Below are positions 42,795 to 51,943 of a DNA stretch of 64,000 nucleotides, piece by piece. The notes beneath the pieces are model-generated. The model had not been told where the DNA came from and ran no database searches. It saw nothing but the letters and a program-made list of their open reading frames with translations. The position numbers and the translations under genes are program-made. The stretch comes from Acidimicrobiales bacterium. GTDB taxonomy: Bacteria; Actinomycetota; Acidimicrobiia; Acidimicrobiales; SZUA-35. The DNA is taken from positions 34,484 to 98,483 of the forward strand of contig JAHDCC010000015.1 of assembly GCA_020630065.1 (NCBI GenBank), given 5' to 3'. Numbering within the stretch: the first letter of the stretch is position 1; each line of letters begins with the position of its first letter.

Positions 42795-44378
42795 ATGGAA
42801 CTACAAGTAACTCGAATGGTGGTTGTCCGCTGCGTGGACTGGCCAGTGATGGCCGCCGGGATGCCGTTAGGTGACCCGGTAGCCGTGATGGATAATCACC
42901 GTGTGGCTGCATGTTCCCCAGCGGCTCAACAAGAGGGTGTCCGTGTTGGGCAGCGAAAACGAGAAGCGCAACGGCGGTGCCCTGCGGTGCAGTTGATCCC
43001 GTTCGATTCTCAACAGTGCCGCCTCATGTTTGAACCTGTTTTAACGGCGTTGGAAGAAATAACGCCAAGGGTAGAACTTCACGAAGCAGGTTTGGTGGGG
43101 TTCCCAACTCGTGGCCCATCAAGGTTCCATGGTGGAGACCGGCAACTAGCAGAACTCGTAAGACAACGAGTGGGTGAGGTGTTGGCTGGTATGAGTAAAG
43201 AGTACGGCTCATCGGTCCAAGTCGGCGTGGCCGACGGAATGTTCGCGGCGCGTTTAGCAGCCGCGGCTAACCCGCCTCCATCTACTCACATAGTGGAACC
43301 GGGTGCCTCCGCCCAGTTTTTGGCGCCAGAACCGGTTACCCATATCGATAACAAACCTTTAGTTGACCTGCTGATTCGGTTGGGTTTACCTACGTTAGGA
43401 GCATGGGCGAAAATCCCAGAAGCAGACGTAACCGGCCGGTTCGGGTATGAGGGTGTGAAAGCCCATCGTCTAGCAAACGGTCTCGATGAGCATCCTCCGA
43501 ACCTTCGACGTCCAGCTCCGGAATTGACGACGAGCACCCGTTTCGAACCGCCAGCAGAGTCGGTCCCTCAATGCGAATATGTGGCAGCATCGCTGGCCAC
43601 TCGACTTTTGTCATCGATGAGGTCGAACGGGTTGACCTGCACCAGGCTAGGAATCGAGGCTGAGACAGAGAATGGTGAAACACTAGTTAGATGGTGGCGA
43701 TACCATGGCGCTGCTTTGTCGGCCGACCTGATCGCTGAACGGGTACGACAACAACTCGACGGATGGTTACGGCAAGACCAGGCGAATCGTCCACGGTCAG
43801 GGATTTTACGTATATCGCTGATTCCTGACGAGGTCGTTCCCGCTGGCGGTGACCAGATGACAATTTGGGATACCGACGACGGACAAATCGATGAGGTGAG
43901 TCGTTTAATTTCTCGTCTTCAAACCATGGTTGGCACAGGCACGGTGTGGGTTCCCGAAGTGGCTGGCGGTATCGGCCCAAGTGAACAAATTGAGCTGGTC
44001 CCCGCCGATTCGATCAACTTAGAGCGTGAGGCCTACAGTTTTCGGTTGAGCCCAGAACCATGGCCCGGCCATGTACCGGCACCCGCGCCTGCCCGAGTTT
44101 TTGTTTCTCCTGCCAGGGCAGACCTTCTAGATCGTCAAGGTGCACAAGTTACAGTTAACGGGCGAGGCGAACTCTGGAATGACCCGACAGTTCTGGTTTT
44201 AGGCGAGGAACAATTCGACATTAAATCGTGGGCCGGTCCTTGGCTTGACGATCGATGGTGGTGGGACACCACTCGGCATCGCCGCCGAGCCAGAATGCAG
44301 GTGCTTACCAACACAACCCAAGCGTTTCTACTTATGAGCGAACGTCAACAATGGTGGCTGGAGGCAGCCTACGACTAG
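42795..44378 (+). CDS. imuB: ImuB, inactive Y-family polymerase of the SOS mutasome
   Basis: 527 residues from ATG 42795; a TTG at 42765 would overlap imuA'. The N-terminus (RMVVVRCVDWPVMAAGMP) is the ImuB version of the Y-family motif, where polymerase carboxylates are replaced. Other parts: palm with ARLAAAANPP, helix-hairpin-helix LLIRLGLPTLGAWAKIPEADVTGRFG, little-finger region, and a long C-terminal tail. ImuB acts as the hub binding the beta clamp, ImuA' and DnaE2. Confidence 0.9.
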   Translation: MELQVTRMVVVRCVDWPVMAAGMPLGDPVAVMDNHRVAACSPAAQQEGVRVGQRKREAQRRCPAVQLIPFDSQQCRLMFEPVLTALEEITPRVELHEAGLVGFPTRGPSRFHGGDRQLAELVRQRVGEVLAGMSKEYGSSVQVGVADGMFAARLAAAANPPPSTHIVEPGASAQFLAPEPVTHIDNKPLVDLLIRLGLPTLGAWAKIPEADVTGRFGYEGVKAHRLANGLDEHPPNLRRPAPELTTSTRFEPPAESVPQCEYVAASLATRLLSSMRSNGLTCTRLGIEAETENGETLVRWWRYHGAALSADLIAERVRQQLDGWLRQDQANRPRSGILRISLIPDEVVPAGGDQMTIWDTDDGQIDEVSRLISRLQTMVGTGTVWVPEVAGGIGPSEQIELVPADSINLEREAYSFRLSPEPWPGHVPAPAPARVFVSPARADLLDRQGAQVTVNGRGELWNDPTVLVLGEEQFDIKSWAGPWLDDRWWWDTTRHRRRARMQVLTNTTQAFLLMSERQQWWLEAAYD

Positions 44379-44429
44379 AGTCTCGGTAGAGGTTCAGCTG
44401 ATTAGCTGGTACGTGGGGGAGGCAAAGTA

Positions 44430-45614
44430 ATGACACGAGAACAGCATCGGAGTCTAAGTAGCGCCGAACAAGAAGAGGTCGAGTTCTGGTTTGTTCGTCG
44501 TGGCTTGCCGAACTTGATCGACGACTACAACCTTTCTACTGACGTGTTTAACCGTGCCGTCCCGTTTCTTGCTGTGCTTTGGGCGTTTGATATTCTCGGA
44601 GCATACGGTGACCGTTTCAAAGGTTGGTCTCAGGCATTTGCCGCCATTGGGGCCGCCGCTATCTTGGCTTGTGTAGCCATTCTCATCAACATCGTTCGTG
44701 GACGTCCAGCACTTCGAGTCCCAGAGCGTGTCGGTCTCATCGAGCTAGCGGTTTTCGTTTTGACCCCAGCGGTGTTACCGCTCATTCTCCAAACCGGAGG
44801 AGCCAAAGCTTTTGCTGTTGGACTCGCCATCGGGGTTGTTGAACTGTTGCTTGTGTGGTTCATGTACGGGTTTGGACTCGGATCGATTCTTCGATGGGCT
44901 GTCGTGCACCTGTTTCGTCAACTGCGAAGCGTGCTTGCGTTGATGATCAGGTCGTTGCCGTTACTGCTGGTTTTTACTATGTTTTTGTTTTTGAACGCTG
45001 AACTGTGGCAAGTCGCCAGCGATTTCACGACGCCACTGTTTTGGGTTGCCACCGGCGGCCTAGTAGCGGTGGCTTTAGGGTTTGTGATCTTCCGTATTCC
45101 TTCTGAACTGGAAGAACTTTGTGGCTTTAGCTCGCCCGAAGAGGCTAATGGTTTGCTGGAACAGTCGGACGCTCCGATATCTGGGCGTATCAAAGACCCC
45201 GATCTGGTCCCAGATTTATCGACCGTTGACCGGGGCAATGTGGCTATGTTGGCCATTTTTTCGATTGGTGTTCAGATTGGTTTGGTGATGGCCATTGTCG
45301 GACTGTTTTATTTGTTGTTTGGTTTGGTGACGGTCCGCCCGGCCACGATTACACAGTGGACGACATCAGGAGTGGACGAATTCTATCCGCTCGAATTGTT
45401 TGGTTCCGAAATCCCGCTAACCACCGAATTGTTGAAGGTGACCGGTTTCTTGATGGCGTTTACCGCCCTGCAGTTCACGGTTTCGGCGTTAACAGATGCC
45501 ACATATCGGAAAGAATTTCTAGACGATCTCACCGGCGACATCAGCGAAGCGTTGGCGGTGCGGGCCTTGTACCTTGAACGGCTGGGCGCCCAGCCTGTTT
45601 CGGGTACCAAGTAG
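44430..45614 (+). CDS. multi-spanning membrane protein of unknown function
   Basis: 394 residues with about seven or eight membrane segments, e.g. AFAAIGAAAILACVAILINI, LIELAVFVLTPAVLPLIL, LLLVFTMFLFLNAEL, VAMLAIFSIGVQIGLVMAIV and LLKVTGFLMAFTALQFTVSA. The N-terminus is a cytoplasmic helix (LSSAEQEEVEFWFVRRGLPNLIDDYNL) also seen in uncharacterised actinobacterial membrane proteins. 51 bp after imuB, same direction, so it may share the SOS transcript. No transport motif is apparent. Confidence 0.7.
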   Translation: MTREQHRSLSSAEQEEVEFWFVRRGLPNLIDDYNLSTDVFNRAVPFLAVLWAFDILGAYGDRFKGWSQAFAAIGAAAILACVAILINIVRGRPALRVPERVGLIELAVFVLTPAVLPLILQTGGAKAFAVGLAIGVVELLLVWFMYGFGLGSILRWAVVHLFRQLRSVLALMIRSLPLLLVFTMFLFLNAELWQVASDFTTPLFWVATGGLVAVALGFVIFRIPSELEELCGFSSPEEANGLLEQSDAPISGRIKDPDLVPDLSTVDRGNVAMLAIFSIGVQIGLVMAIVGLFYLLFGLVTVRPATITQWTTSGVDEFYPLELFGSEIPLTTELLKVTGFLMAFTALQFTVSALTDATYRKEFLDDLTGDISEALAVRALYLERLGAQPVSGTK

Positions 45615-45675
45615 CTGGTTTCTGTCCAAACCGTTTACTGCGGCTGGTTAAAGTTAGGTAAGGAGGGCAAGGTTT

Positions 45676-46512
45676 TCAGTGGTTGGATTGTTGGAGAGCC
45701 CGTAATGGGCGATCGAGGATGTAGCCCCGTTCGGTCGACAACAACAACCACACGGGAATTCGTGCGGCAATCTCGGAGGAAGCCAACGTGTCGGGCCAAG
45801 GCTGTACTGTCGGCGACTGTTTTAGGTGTTGAAGTAGCTCGTATTGCCACCACTCAACCGGATCTAAACACACCTGGAAATTGCGGCGGCACACAACCAC
45901 ATACTTCTCACACGATTCGGGGAAACTGGGGTTTTGTCGGTTCGACATAGCGTGCAAAAACGGGACGATGTTTGACCGTAACTTAAGCAGCCGAAGGTTC
46001 GGGGCGAGATAAACCGAAGACGGAATGATCGAACCCCAATGGGCAAAAGCTAGGTAGTCAATGTTCTCAGTTCCTTGACCCCGGCTCGTTTCGCTGATGG
46101 CACGTTCGAGTCGTGCCAAGTCGACGATGAACTGTCCGGCCGTGTCATCCGCCGTCAGCGATGTTGCCGACAACTCTTCTTGTAAAAAAGCCGGGAACCG
46201 TGAACCTAGTGTGGTCAACGACGGTTCGGTAGGTGGGTAACGAGAAAGGTATTGTTGGGCGACGTGATCGAACCATTCGGTCGAGAAAGCTTGACGGAGA
46301 GTAGGGAACTCGGCTGCTAGGCATCCGAGGAGCCTTGCCATATAGCCGTTGCCGTATATGGCGGTGCCGTGTTGAGCGTTCAACGGACCTGAATCGTCGA
46401 GTATGTCATCTATCTCCCAGCCAGAGAATTCCCTTTGGCCAGAACGATCCGGCAGACGTGTATTTATATGTTGAAACCAGGTTTGTATCTCCGCCAGCGT
46501 TGGGCTGGTCAT
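45676..46512 (-). CDS. DUF2063 (HvfC/BufC-like) MNIO partner protein
   Basis: 278 residues. The N-terminal half (AIYGNGYMARLLGCLAAEFPTLRQAF) is the DUF2063 helical domain; the C-terminal half binds substrate in homologues. DUF2063 proteins act with DUF692 multinuclear iron oxidases by presenting the precursor peptide. Starts inside the end of the DUF692 gene (4-bp overlap). Last gene of the three-gene operon. Confidence 0.85.
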   Translation of the reverse strand: MTSPTLAEIQTWFQHINTRLPDRSGQREFSGWEIDDILDDSGPLNAQHGTAIYGNGYMARLLGCLAAEFPTLRQAFSTEWFDHVAQQYLSRYPPTEPSLTTLGSRFPAFLQEELSATSLTADDTAGQFIVDLARLERAISETSRGQGTENIDYLAFAHWGSIIPSSVYLAPNLRLLKLRSNIVPFLHAMSNRQNPSFPESCEKYVVVCRRNFQVCLDPVEWWQYELLQHLKQSPTVQPWPDTLASSEIAARIPVWLLLSTERGYILDRPLRALQQSNH

Positions 46513-47468
46513 CGGCGGGACGTCATTAGGAACTCGAGCGGAGTCGAGAGCGAATCATTGCGAATGTCAACAAACTCACCAGGTCGCCCCTCCATCGTTG
46601 TAGGCCACGTTAAGGGTTCGCAGAAGTTCTCGATAGCAAGCGATGCTTTGTTGACTTCGGCTAGGAGGTCTGAGAACGCGGGAATGTTGGCGTCCCACTC
46701 TAGAAGGGTTGAAACCGGCCCAGTCGATCGGCAAAGGTAAGCGTAGAGCTGCCATACATCGTCACACACCGCCGAGTCATGGGTGTCTATACAATGGGCC
46801 CCATTGTCGGTATGCCCAGCGACGTGTACTTGAACGATCCGGTCAGATGGAACTCCGTCGATGAAATCGGTCGGGTCGAACCCGTGATTTCGGGCCGAAA
46901 CGTAGACGTTGTTGACGTCCAGCAGTAACAGACATTCGGTTCGCTCGGTAAGAGCGGTCAAGAACTCCCATTCGGTCATGTCTTTCGATTTGAACTGGAC
47001 ATAGGAACTCGGGTTCTCAAGAACCAGCGGACGTTCGAGATGGTCTTGTACCTGACAAACCCGGGCTGCGACATGGTCGAGACACTCTTCGGTAAACGGC
47101 AAAGGAAGCAAATCGTGGCTGTTCCGGCCAAGAGTCCCGGTCCAACATAAATGATCCGAGACCCATCGAGGAGAAACTTCGTTGGCCAGTTTCTTGACAC
47201 CGTCCAAGTATGAACGGTTTAGCGGGTCGCTGCTCCCGATCGACAGCGAGACGCCGTGAAACACGACAGGGTACCGTTCCGAAACGTTATGCAGGACGTG
47301 ACGTGACCAGCCGTAGTCCTCCATGAAGTTCTCGGTGATCACTTCAAACCAGTCGACTGCAGGTTGTTCAGCTAAGACGTGATTGAAATGTTGTGGCCTA
47401 AGCCCGACTCCTAAACCCAGGTCGGGCAGCGGTTTATGCTGCCCGACCTTTGGTGTTGTGTGCCTCAT
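46509..47468 (-). CDS. DUF692 multinuclear non-heme iron oxidase (MNIO, BufB/MbnB-like)
   Basis: 319 residues from ATG 47468 (the TTG one codon earlier is less likely). A TIM-barrel with the metal-binding motifs of the family: VFHGVSLSIGS, WVSDHLCWTG, LVLENPSSYV, LLLLDVNNVYVSARNHG, VQVHVAGHTD, CIDTHDSAV and LLEWDANIPAF. MNIOs oxidise cysteine in ribosomal peptides to thiooxazoles, oxazolone-thioamides or related groups, using two or three irons and O2. Lies 9 bp after the ferritin-like/Cys-rich gene, whose tail is the likely substrate. Confidence 0.92.
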   Translation of the reverse strand: MRHTTPKVGQHKPLPDLGLGVGLRPQHFNHVLAEQPAVDWFEVITENFMEDYGWSRHVLHNVSERYPVVFHGVSLSIGSSDPLNRSYLDGVKKLANEVSPRWVSDHLCWTGTLGRNSHDLLPLPFTEECLDHVAARVCQVQDHLERPLVLENPSSYVQFKSKDMTEWEFLTALTERTECLLLLDVNNVYVSARNHGFDPTDFIDGVPSDRIVQVHVAGHTDNGAHCIDTHDSAVCDDVWQLYAYLCRSTGPVSTLLEWDANIPAFSDLLAEVNKASLAIENFCEPLTWPTTMEGRPGEFVDIRNDSLSTPLEFLMTSRR

Positions 47469-47477
47469 CAAAACTGG

Positions 47478-49205
47478 TTAGGACGGTGGAAGGATAAGCC
47501 GAATATCTGATGGTTTGAGATCCGTTTTCTTAACGTCAGGGTTCTTCTCGAAGAAGAGCTCCCGAGCGTGGTCCCAAACTGGTTTACCGTTCAGATCCCC
47601 GTATTTGTCCGGCCCGTACTGTTCAGTGAATATTTGCGCTACTGGAATGGGTGCTCCACATCCGCCTAAGTTCGCGCAAGTGTTTTCGGCTGGGATGTAG
47701 TTCTTTGGGGAACCCTGAACAGCGTAGTTATTTGGTGGGCCGGAATTGACGATGGCGTAACCACACCCGCCTTGAGTGGCACACGAGTTTGTGCCCGCAC
47801 AAGTGTGTTGAATCGCTGTCGAACAGGTGGATTGGCCGGGAGCGTATCCGTTCTCTTCGGCGACGTTAAGTCCTTGACAGGAATGTAACTGCTGGCCGGA
47901 AGGTTGAGGGGCCGCTGAAGGGTCGAATTGTGGAACACCGCCTGCCGCCCAAACCGCGGTCACCCGGCTTGAGATGGCGTTCATAGCGGCGTATGGAAAA
48001 CCTGTTCCCTCTTTGGCGGTTCCGTCCCAGAAGGTGGTGAGGGTGGCGAGAAAACGGCCGAACGTGGCGTCGAGAATTTCGTTGAGCTGTCCGGCTATCT
48101 CCGGGTCGTTCCACGCGGTTGCACGTTGAGCGGCCAGGTCTTGTTCTGCCTGGGTTACCGCCAATGGGTCCGCTACCAGGTCCTGCCATTTCCACGGGTT
48201 AGTTCCAGCTTCTGCCCGCCACTGCGGCCAAGTCTGTACGTTGGGAAGGATTTCGTTGACTCGTTGGAATCGCGCCCAATGGCTGAACGCACCCCAAAGC
48301 CCATCTACTGGTAAGTCATCTACGTCAGGACGGTAGTTGGGTGATACGAAGTTATTGTTTGTCTTTGAGCTGCCCTCACCTTCGCTGACTATGGCATTGA
48401 TCATGTCGTTTACCTGTGAAAGCGCATCGCTGGGACTCGCTCCTTGATCGACACTAAGTTTGAGATGCGAATATTTTTGGTTACCTACAAAAGCGTTGAC
48501 CTGAGGGATCTGCTTGGTCGGCTGGTTTGCTTGTGCATTGGTGAGCGCTTCGGCGTAACAAAGTTCGAAGAGGGTCTTCCCCGGTTGGTCAGCGTAGGTA
48601 TATGAGAAATACGTTTGGATGATGTGATAGAGCTTGCCGATACCTCCAAAGGTTAGACCAGCCACGTCTTCGGGGGCGCAGGTGAGAGGAATCGTCGGTG
48701 GCTCAACGATCGAGTCTTCATCAGGTAACTCGATAGCCAGGAAGAGGTTTAACGCATTCTGGTCGAGAGGGCCGAGATGGACATTGATGTCAGCGAATTC
48801 AGGGTATGCGGTCGGGTTTAGGTTAGCTAACTCTCCAAGGCAGGGAATCCAGTTGGGGTCGCTTGGTTTAGGGGGAAATACCGGAGCTTGAAGGGATGGT
48901 TTAGCCCCAAGTATGTTGCCAACGTTGAGGGCTAGCTGAAGGTGAAGCATCTCCTGTATGTAGATGGAGAACACGATGTTGTATGCTTGCTGGGCGTCAG
49001 CCCCCTGATATGTGTAACTTTCGGTCGGTCCGATGAATGGAAATACGGTGCGATCGGTCAAGGCTTTTCGGCCGGTGATTGAATACAGCGAACTCATGTA
49101 GAGCGGAATCGTAAACAGCTCAACGTCAGCTGCCAGACGGATGAGGGCATGAAGAACATCTCGGTCTTCTTGCCATGTGCGAGTTGTAGGGGTCGACGAA
49201 GTCAC
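47478..49205 (-). CDS. ferritin-like (VioB-type) protein fused to a Cys-rich bufferin-like domain
   Basis: 575 residues from GTG 49205 (VTSSTPTTRTWQED), preceded by GAGGAGAG 7 bp upstream; a longer frame to 49310 lacks such a site. Residues ~15-300 form a ferritin-like domain of the VioB/iminophenylpyruvate dimer synthase type (LHALIRLAADVELFTIPLY, FSIYIQEMLHLQLALNV). Residues 441-530 hold seven cysteines (443, 461, 469, 475, 481, 510, 516) in HSCQGL, STCSTAIQHTCAGTNSC, QGGCGY and PAENTCANLGGCG. The HTCAG, Y-x-P and TC-x-x-LGG motifs resemble DUF2282 (BufA1) precursors. No signal peptide. First gene of an operon with DUF692 and DUF2063, so the tail is the probable MNIO substrate. Confidence 0.8.
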   Translation of the reverse strand: MTSSTPTTRTWQEDRDVLHALIRLAADVELFTIPLYMSSLYSITGRKALTDRTVFPFIGPTESYTYQGADAQQAYNIVFSIYIQEMLHLQLALNVGNILGAKPSLQAPVFPPKPSDPNWIPCLGELANLNPTAYPEFADINVHLGPLDQNALNLFLAIELPDEDSIVEPPTIPLTCAPEDVAGLTFGGIGKLYHIIQTYFSYTYADQPGKTLFELCYAEALTNAQANQPTKQIPQVNAFVGNQKYSHLKLSVDQGASPSDALSQVNDMINAIVSEGEGSSKTNNNFVSPNYRPDVDDLPVDGLWGAFSHWARFQRVNEILPNVQTWPQWRAEAGTNPWKWQDLVADPLAVTQAEQDLAAQRATAWNDPEIAGQLNEILDATFGRFLATLTTFWDGTAKEGTGFPYAAMNAISSRVTAVWAAGGVPQFDPSAAPQPSGQQLHSCQGLNVAEENGYAPGQSTCSTAIQHTCAGTNSCATQGGCGYAIVNSGPPNNYAVQGSPKNYIPAENTCANLGGCGAPIPVAQIFTEQYGPDKYGDLNGKPVWDHARELFFEKNPDVKKTDLKPSDIRLILPPS

Positions 49206-49398
49206 GGGCAATCTCTCCTCAGAATTTGGACGATGAGATGAGAGTACTTCATGGCATTCTCTGATAGTTCGATGCCCGCAATGATTACGCACAAGGCGTA
49301 AAACGAGCACATTCCCCGAAGTTTCCGGTCGTTTGAGCTGACTAGAAACCTCGAGGAATGTTAGAAAACGCTGGTGCTGGTTTGGACCTTAGCTGGCG

Positions 49399-50949
49399 TT
49401 ACCGGGCGAGTAACGTTTTGGGTCGTTCCAACAGTTGGACGAGCCGCCCGCGAAGCCCAGCTTTAACCACAGGGTTAAATGTGCTGACCGGCAACTGGTA
49501 AATAATTTCTTTCGCCAATGTTGGTTTGGCTCCACGACCTACTAGCCGGTATTGGGTGGCCTGAGTCGGCCCGTATACAAGATGGCGCCACAGCTTTGGA
49601 TTGGTGAAAAAATATTTTGTGAGCGGAGGTTTGCAGCCAAGCACGTCGGCGGTGCCGTCCATGTACCGGTAGTAGTCGACCAGGGAGCGGATACGTTCGG
49701 CGTTGTTCTCAAACTGATCTAGATTGGCTTTGAGATCTTCAGCGATCGAGGTTTGCATCGTCTTTTGATCGACGAGTGGCATCTTGCCGCTAGCAACCTG
49801 AGCGAACAACCTGGATTGCATTTCCATAAGCGGGAACTGGCTGCCGAAGTTAGGTCGTGCTCGGCCTATCCAAGCGATTTTGTCTCCGAATTTGGGATGA
49901 ATCGAATGTTTAAACATCGACCGTGGATCGATGTTGTGGTATTTCTCTGGAAGGAACTCATCAGAGGAAGAGTGGTATCCGGTTGAAAAGACGACAGCGT
50001 CAACGTCGGTTAGAACCTCACCAGAAGCGGTGACAAGTTTTCGTCCACCGTCGTGAACCTCGGCGATCTCGGTGACGACTTTGCAGTCATGGTTGGCAAC
50101 CGCGGTCGGCAACGCATACGACTTCGTGCCGTAGGTGCCCCAAATCCCGTTTTTAGCGGCTACTTTCCGGTTGAGTTTTTCGGCTTCCAAGTTGACGGGG
50201 TTCTCAGTGGATCGGTCATGTTTGCGGAGTTGTCGGCCTAGACGCTCACCGTATTCTCGGGGCAGCCCCCATACACCGCGATGGGTTGAGACATCGGTAG
50301 CCATGCCACGTCGTACCCGAGGTACGATCCACCCGGCAGAGGTTCGAAGACTCACCCACGAGTTGGCGGCAACCTTTGAGATTTCATAGGCCACGTCGGA
50401 ACCGGATTCGCCTCCGCCGACCATGAGGACATTCTTGTTTTCGAAACCTTCGTTGTTGCGGTAAGTTTCGACATGGCTATAAGGGATGTCAGTTAGCTCT
50501 TTGGCCCATTCCGGGTAAGAGGGGCGACGGTTCGTGCCTGTAGCGACGGCGATACGTTCTGTTTCGAGAACCTCGCCTGTTTCGAGGGTGACTTCCCAGC
50601 CATCTTCGGTTTCAGTAACCTGATCGACCCCACTGTTGAACTTCAACCGGTCGGTAATGTTGTAGTGGTTAGCGTAGTCAGTCCAGTACTGAACAGCTTC
50701 GGCTTTACGCCAAAAGTGTCGGCCACCGTTGGCGACGTCCTGGTGGCGGATATCGCCGCTCCAGAAGTCGGAGAAGACCGAATAGTAGACCGAAGAGGTC
50801 AGAATCAGATTGTCATATGTGTTGATAAAGACTCCGCCTAAAGCGGGGGCTCTATCGACGCAGACCACATCTTCCAAGCCGTTTTCTACTAGTTCCTTAG
50901 TACAAGCGAGGCCCGCCGGCCCTGCTCCAATCACAACACAATTTAACAT
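49399..50949 (-). CDS. flavin-containing monooxygenase
   Basis: 516 residues with the FAD-binding GAGPAG (8-13), the NADPH-binding GGGESGSDVA (~178) and the intervening VATGTN motif of class B flavoprotein monooxygenases (FMO/BVMO/N-hydroxylase group). It would oxygenate a small nucleophile or ketone; substrate unknown. ATG start at 50949. Same direction as the DUF98 gene upstream, with a hairpin between, and 193 bp upstream of the ferritin/MNIO operon. Confidence 0.85.
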   Translation of the reverse strand: MLNCVVIGAGPAGLACTKELVENGLEDVVCVDRAPALGGVFINTYDNLILTSSVYYSVFSDFWSGDIRHQDVANGGRHFWRKAEAVQYWTDYANHYNITDRLKFNSGVDQVTETEDGWEVTLETGEVLETERIAVATGTNRRPSYPEWAKELTDIPYSHVETYRNNEGFENKNVLMVGGGESGSDVAYEISKVAANSWVSLRTSAGWIVPRVRRGMATDVSTHRGVWGLPREYGERLGRQLRKHDRSTENPVNLEAEKLNRKVAAKNGIWGTYGTKSYALPTAVANHDCKVVTEIAEVHDGGRKLVTASGEVLTDVDAVVFSTGYHSSSDEFLPEKYHNIDPRSMFKHSIHPKFGDKIAWIGRARPNFGSQFPLMEMQSRLFAQVASGKMPLVDQKTMQTSIAEDLKANLDQFENNAERIRSLVDYYRYMDGTADVLGCKPPLTKYFFTNPKLWRHLVYGPTQATQYRLVGRGAKPTLAKEIIYQLPVSTFNPVVKAGLRGRLVQLLERPKTLLAR

Positions 50950-50977
50950 TTTCGCTTCCTAGTTTTGGTATTCATCA

Positions 50978-51000
50978 ATCTGCGGCTCAGTTCCGCAGAT
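50978..51000 (-). terminator. hairpin between DUF98 and monooxygenase genes
   Basis: A perfect 8-bp stem ATCTGCGG/CCGCAGAT with a 7-nt loop, 47 bp after the DUF98 stop and 29 bp before the monooxygenase ATG on the minus strand. No T-tract. A terminator or attenuator. Confidence 0.45.
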
Positions 51001-51046
51001 CTGATTCTTTCGTGCACCCGACGTGCAGCTTTACAACCTTTCGGTA

Positions 51047-51604
51047 TTACGCCAGACTTTCGGGGAACGATTCGGTGATCAGCATGATGCACTTGTTGTC
51101 TGAATAGACGCGGTAGGTGCGGCTGATAAGTAGATCGGTTTCGGCTATATCAAAACTTTCGGCTAAGTCGCCTGCGGGCTGCCGTTCGTAACGCAGCATC
51201 TCTTTAAAAAGTTCCATTTTGTGGTCGTCCCATAACCTACCGATAGGGGTTTGGGTGCTTTGTAGAGATTTTCGGAACTCGGGGCAGATCTTATCGAGGG
51301 CTACGAGGGTGGTTGCATGAAGGTATGCCCGCTGGGTTTGGGTGCCTCGCAGCAGAATAACTCGTTCCATTGCATTGTCCCCGGCCCGTAGTTTAAGGTC
51401 GGGATGGTCTTCGGTGAAAACCACTTCTTCTTCCGATAGTTTGTCGGCTCGTTGACGTTCACCGAAGAAGGCTTCAAGTAGAAGTGTGATAGATCCGTTT
51501 GTGCTCAGAAGGCACTTGAGGATCGGTGTCCGCTCGTTTGTCGGCGGGGGATCGTTAGGGATGCTAGGTTGACTGTCAGTGAGTAACGAATTCAGGGGTG
51601 ACAA
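51047..51604 (-). CDS. chorismate lyase-like (DUF98/UbiC-fold) protein
   Basis: 185 residues. The core RVILLRGTQTQRAYLHATTLVALD, TPIGRLWDDHKMELFKEML and LISRTYRVYSDNKCIMLITESFP match the DUF98 family (Rv2949c-like), whose characterised member makes 4-hydroxybenzoate from chorismate. The conserved Arg-Thr and terminal T/I-E-x-F/P motifs are present. Whether it is a lyase or a ligand-binding relative is open. Divergent from dnaE2. Confidence 0.72.
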   Translation of the reverse strand: MSPLNSLLTDSQPSIPNDPPPTNERTPILKCLLSTNGSITLLLEAFFGERQRADKLSEEEVVFTEDHPDLKLRAGDNAMERVILLRGTQTQRAYLHATTLVALDKICPEFRKSLQSTQTPIGRLWDDHKMELFKEMLRYERQPAGDLAESFDIAETDLLISRTYRVYSDNKCIMLITESFPESLA

Positions 51605-51943
51605 CTGAAGGCTCCAAGTGCAAGTAGATATACGTACTTAGGCTTAAGAGCGCATGGGCCTCTCGACTATAGAACTAGCCCCTAGCCGACTAGTTCTTTA
51701 AACAAGGTTCCACCAACGCCTGTATTGCAGCACAAGCGTATCACGGGTTGTTGTGCCCTCGTCAAGATAAGACGCCCTGTTGGCAGGAATTATAGGTTTT
51801 TTTGCTTTTTGGGCCGGTCATCCGTCCCACAGTTGTTCCGAATGGGAACGGCAACGTTACATTAGTTAGATTTTTAACTTTCCGGGGATGGCCTGAATCG
51901 AACGTATGTTCGTATTTGGAAAGGGTGTCTATACACTTAACTA
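51605..51943. promoter_or_regulatory. divergent promoter region upstream of dnaE2, with operator-like hairpin
   Basis: 339 bp without a gene. An 8-bp inverted repeat AGAACTAG/CTAGTTCT (51671-51697, 11-bp spacer) lies nearer the DUF98 gene and looks like an operator for it. A T-rich run is at 51796-51811. A TATACA at 51930-51935 could be the dnaE2 -10 box, with the LexA box covering its -35 region. No coding potential seen. Confidence 0.5.
51898..51913. promoter_or_regulatory. LexA (SOS) box of dnaE2
   Basis: TCGAACGTATGTTCGT matches the mycobacterial consensus TCGAAC-N4-GTTCGA at 11 of 12 fixed positions. It lies 31 bp upstream of the dnaE2 ATG, where LexA would block the promoter. Confidence 0.85.

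Noticed and set aside
49206..49310. Longer start for the ferritin-like protein (ATG-like codon at 49310).
   Set aside because: No ribosome site at that position; GAGGAGAG precedes the GTG at 49205, and the extra residues are basic and unlike the family.
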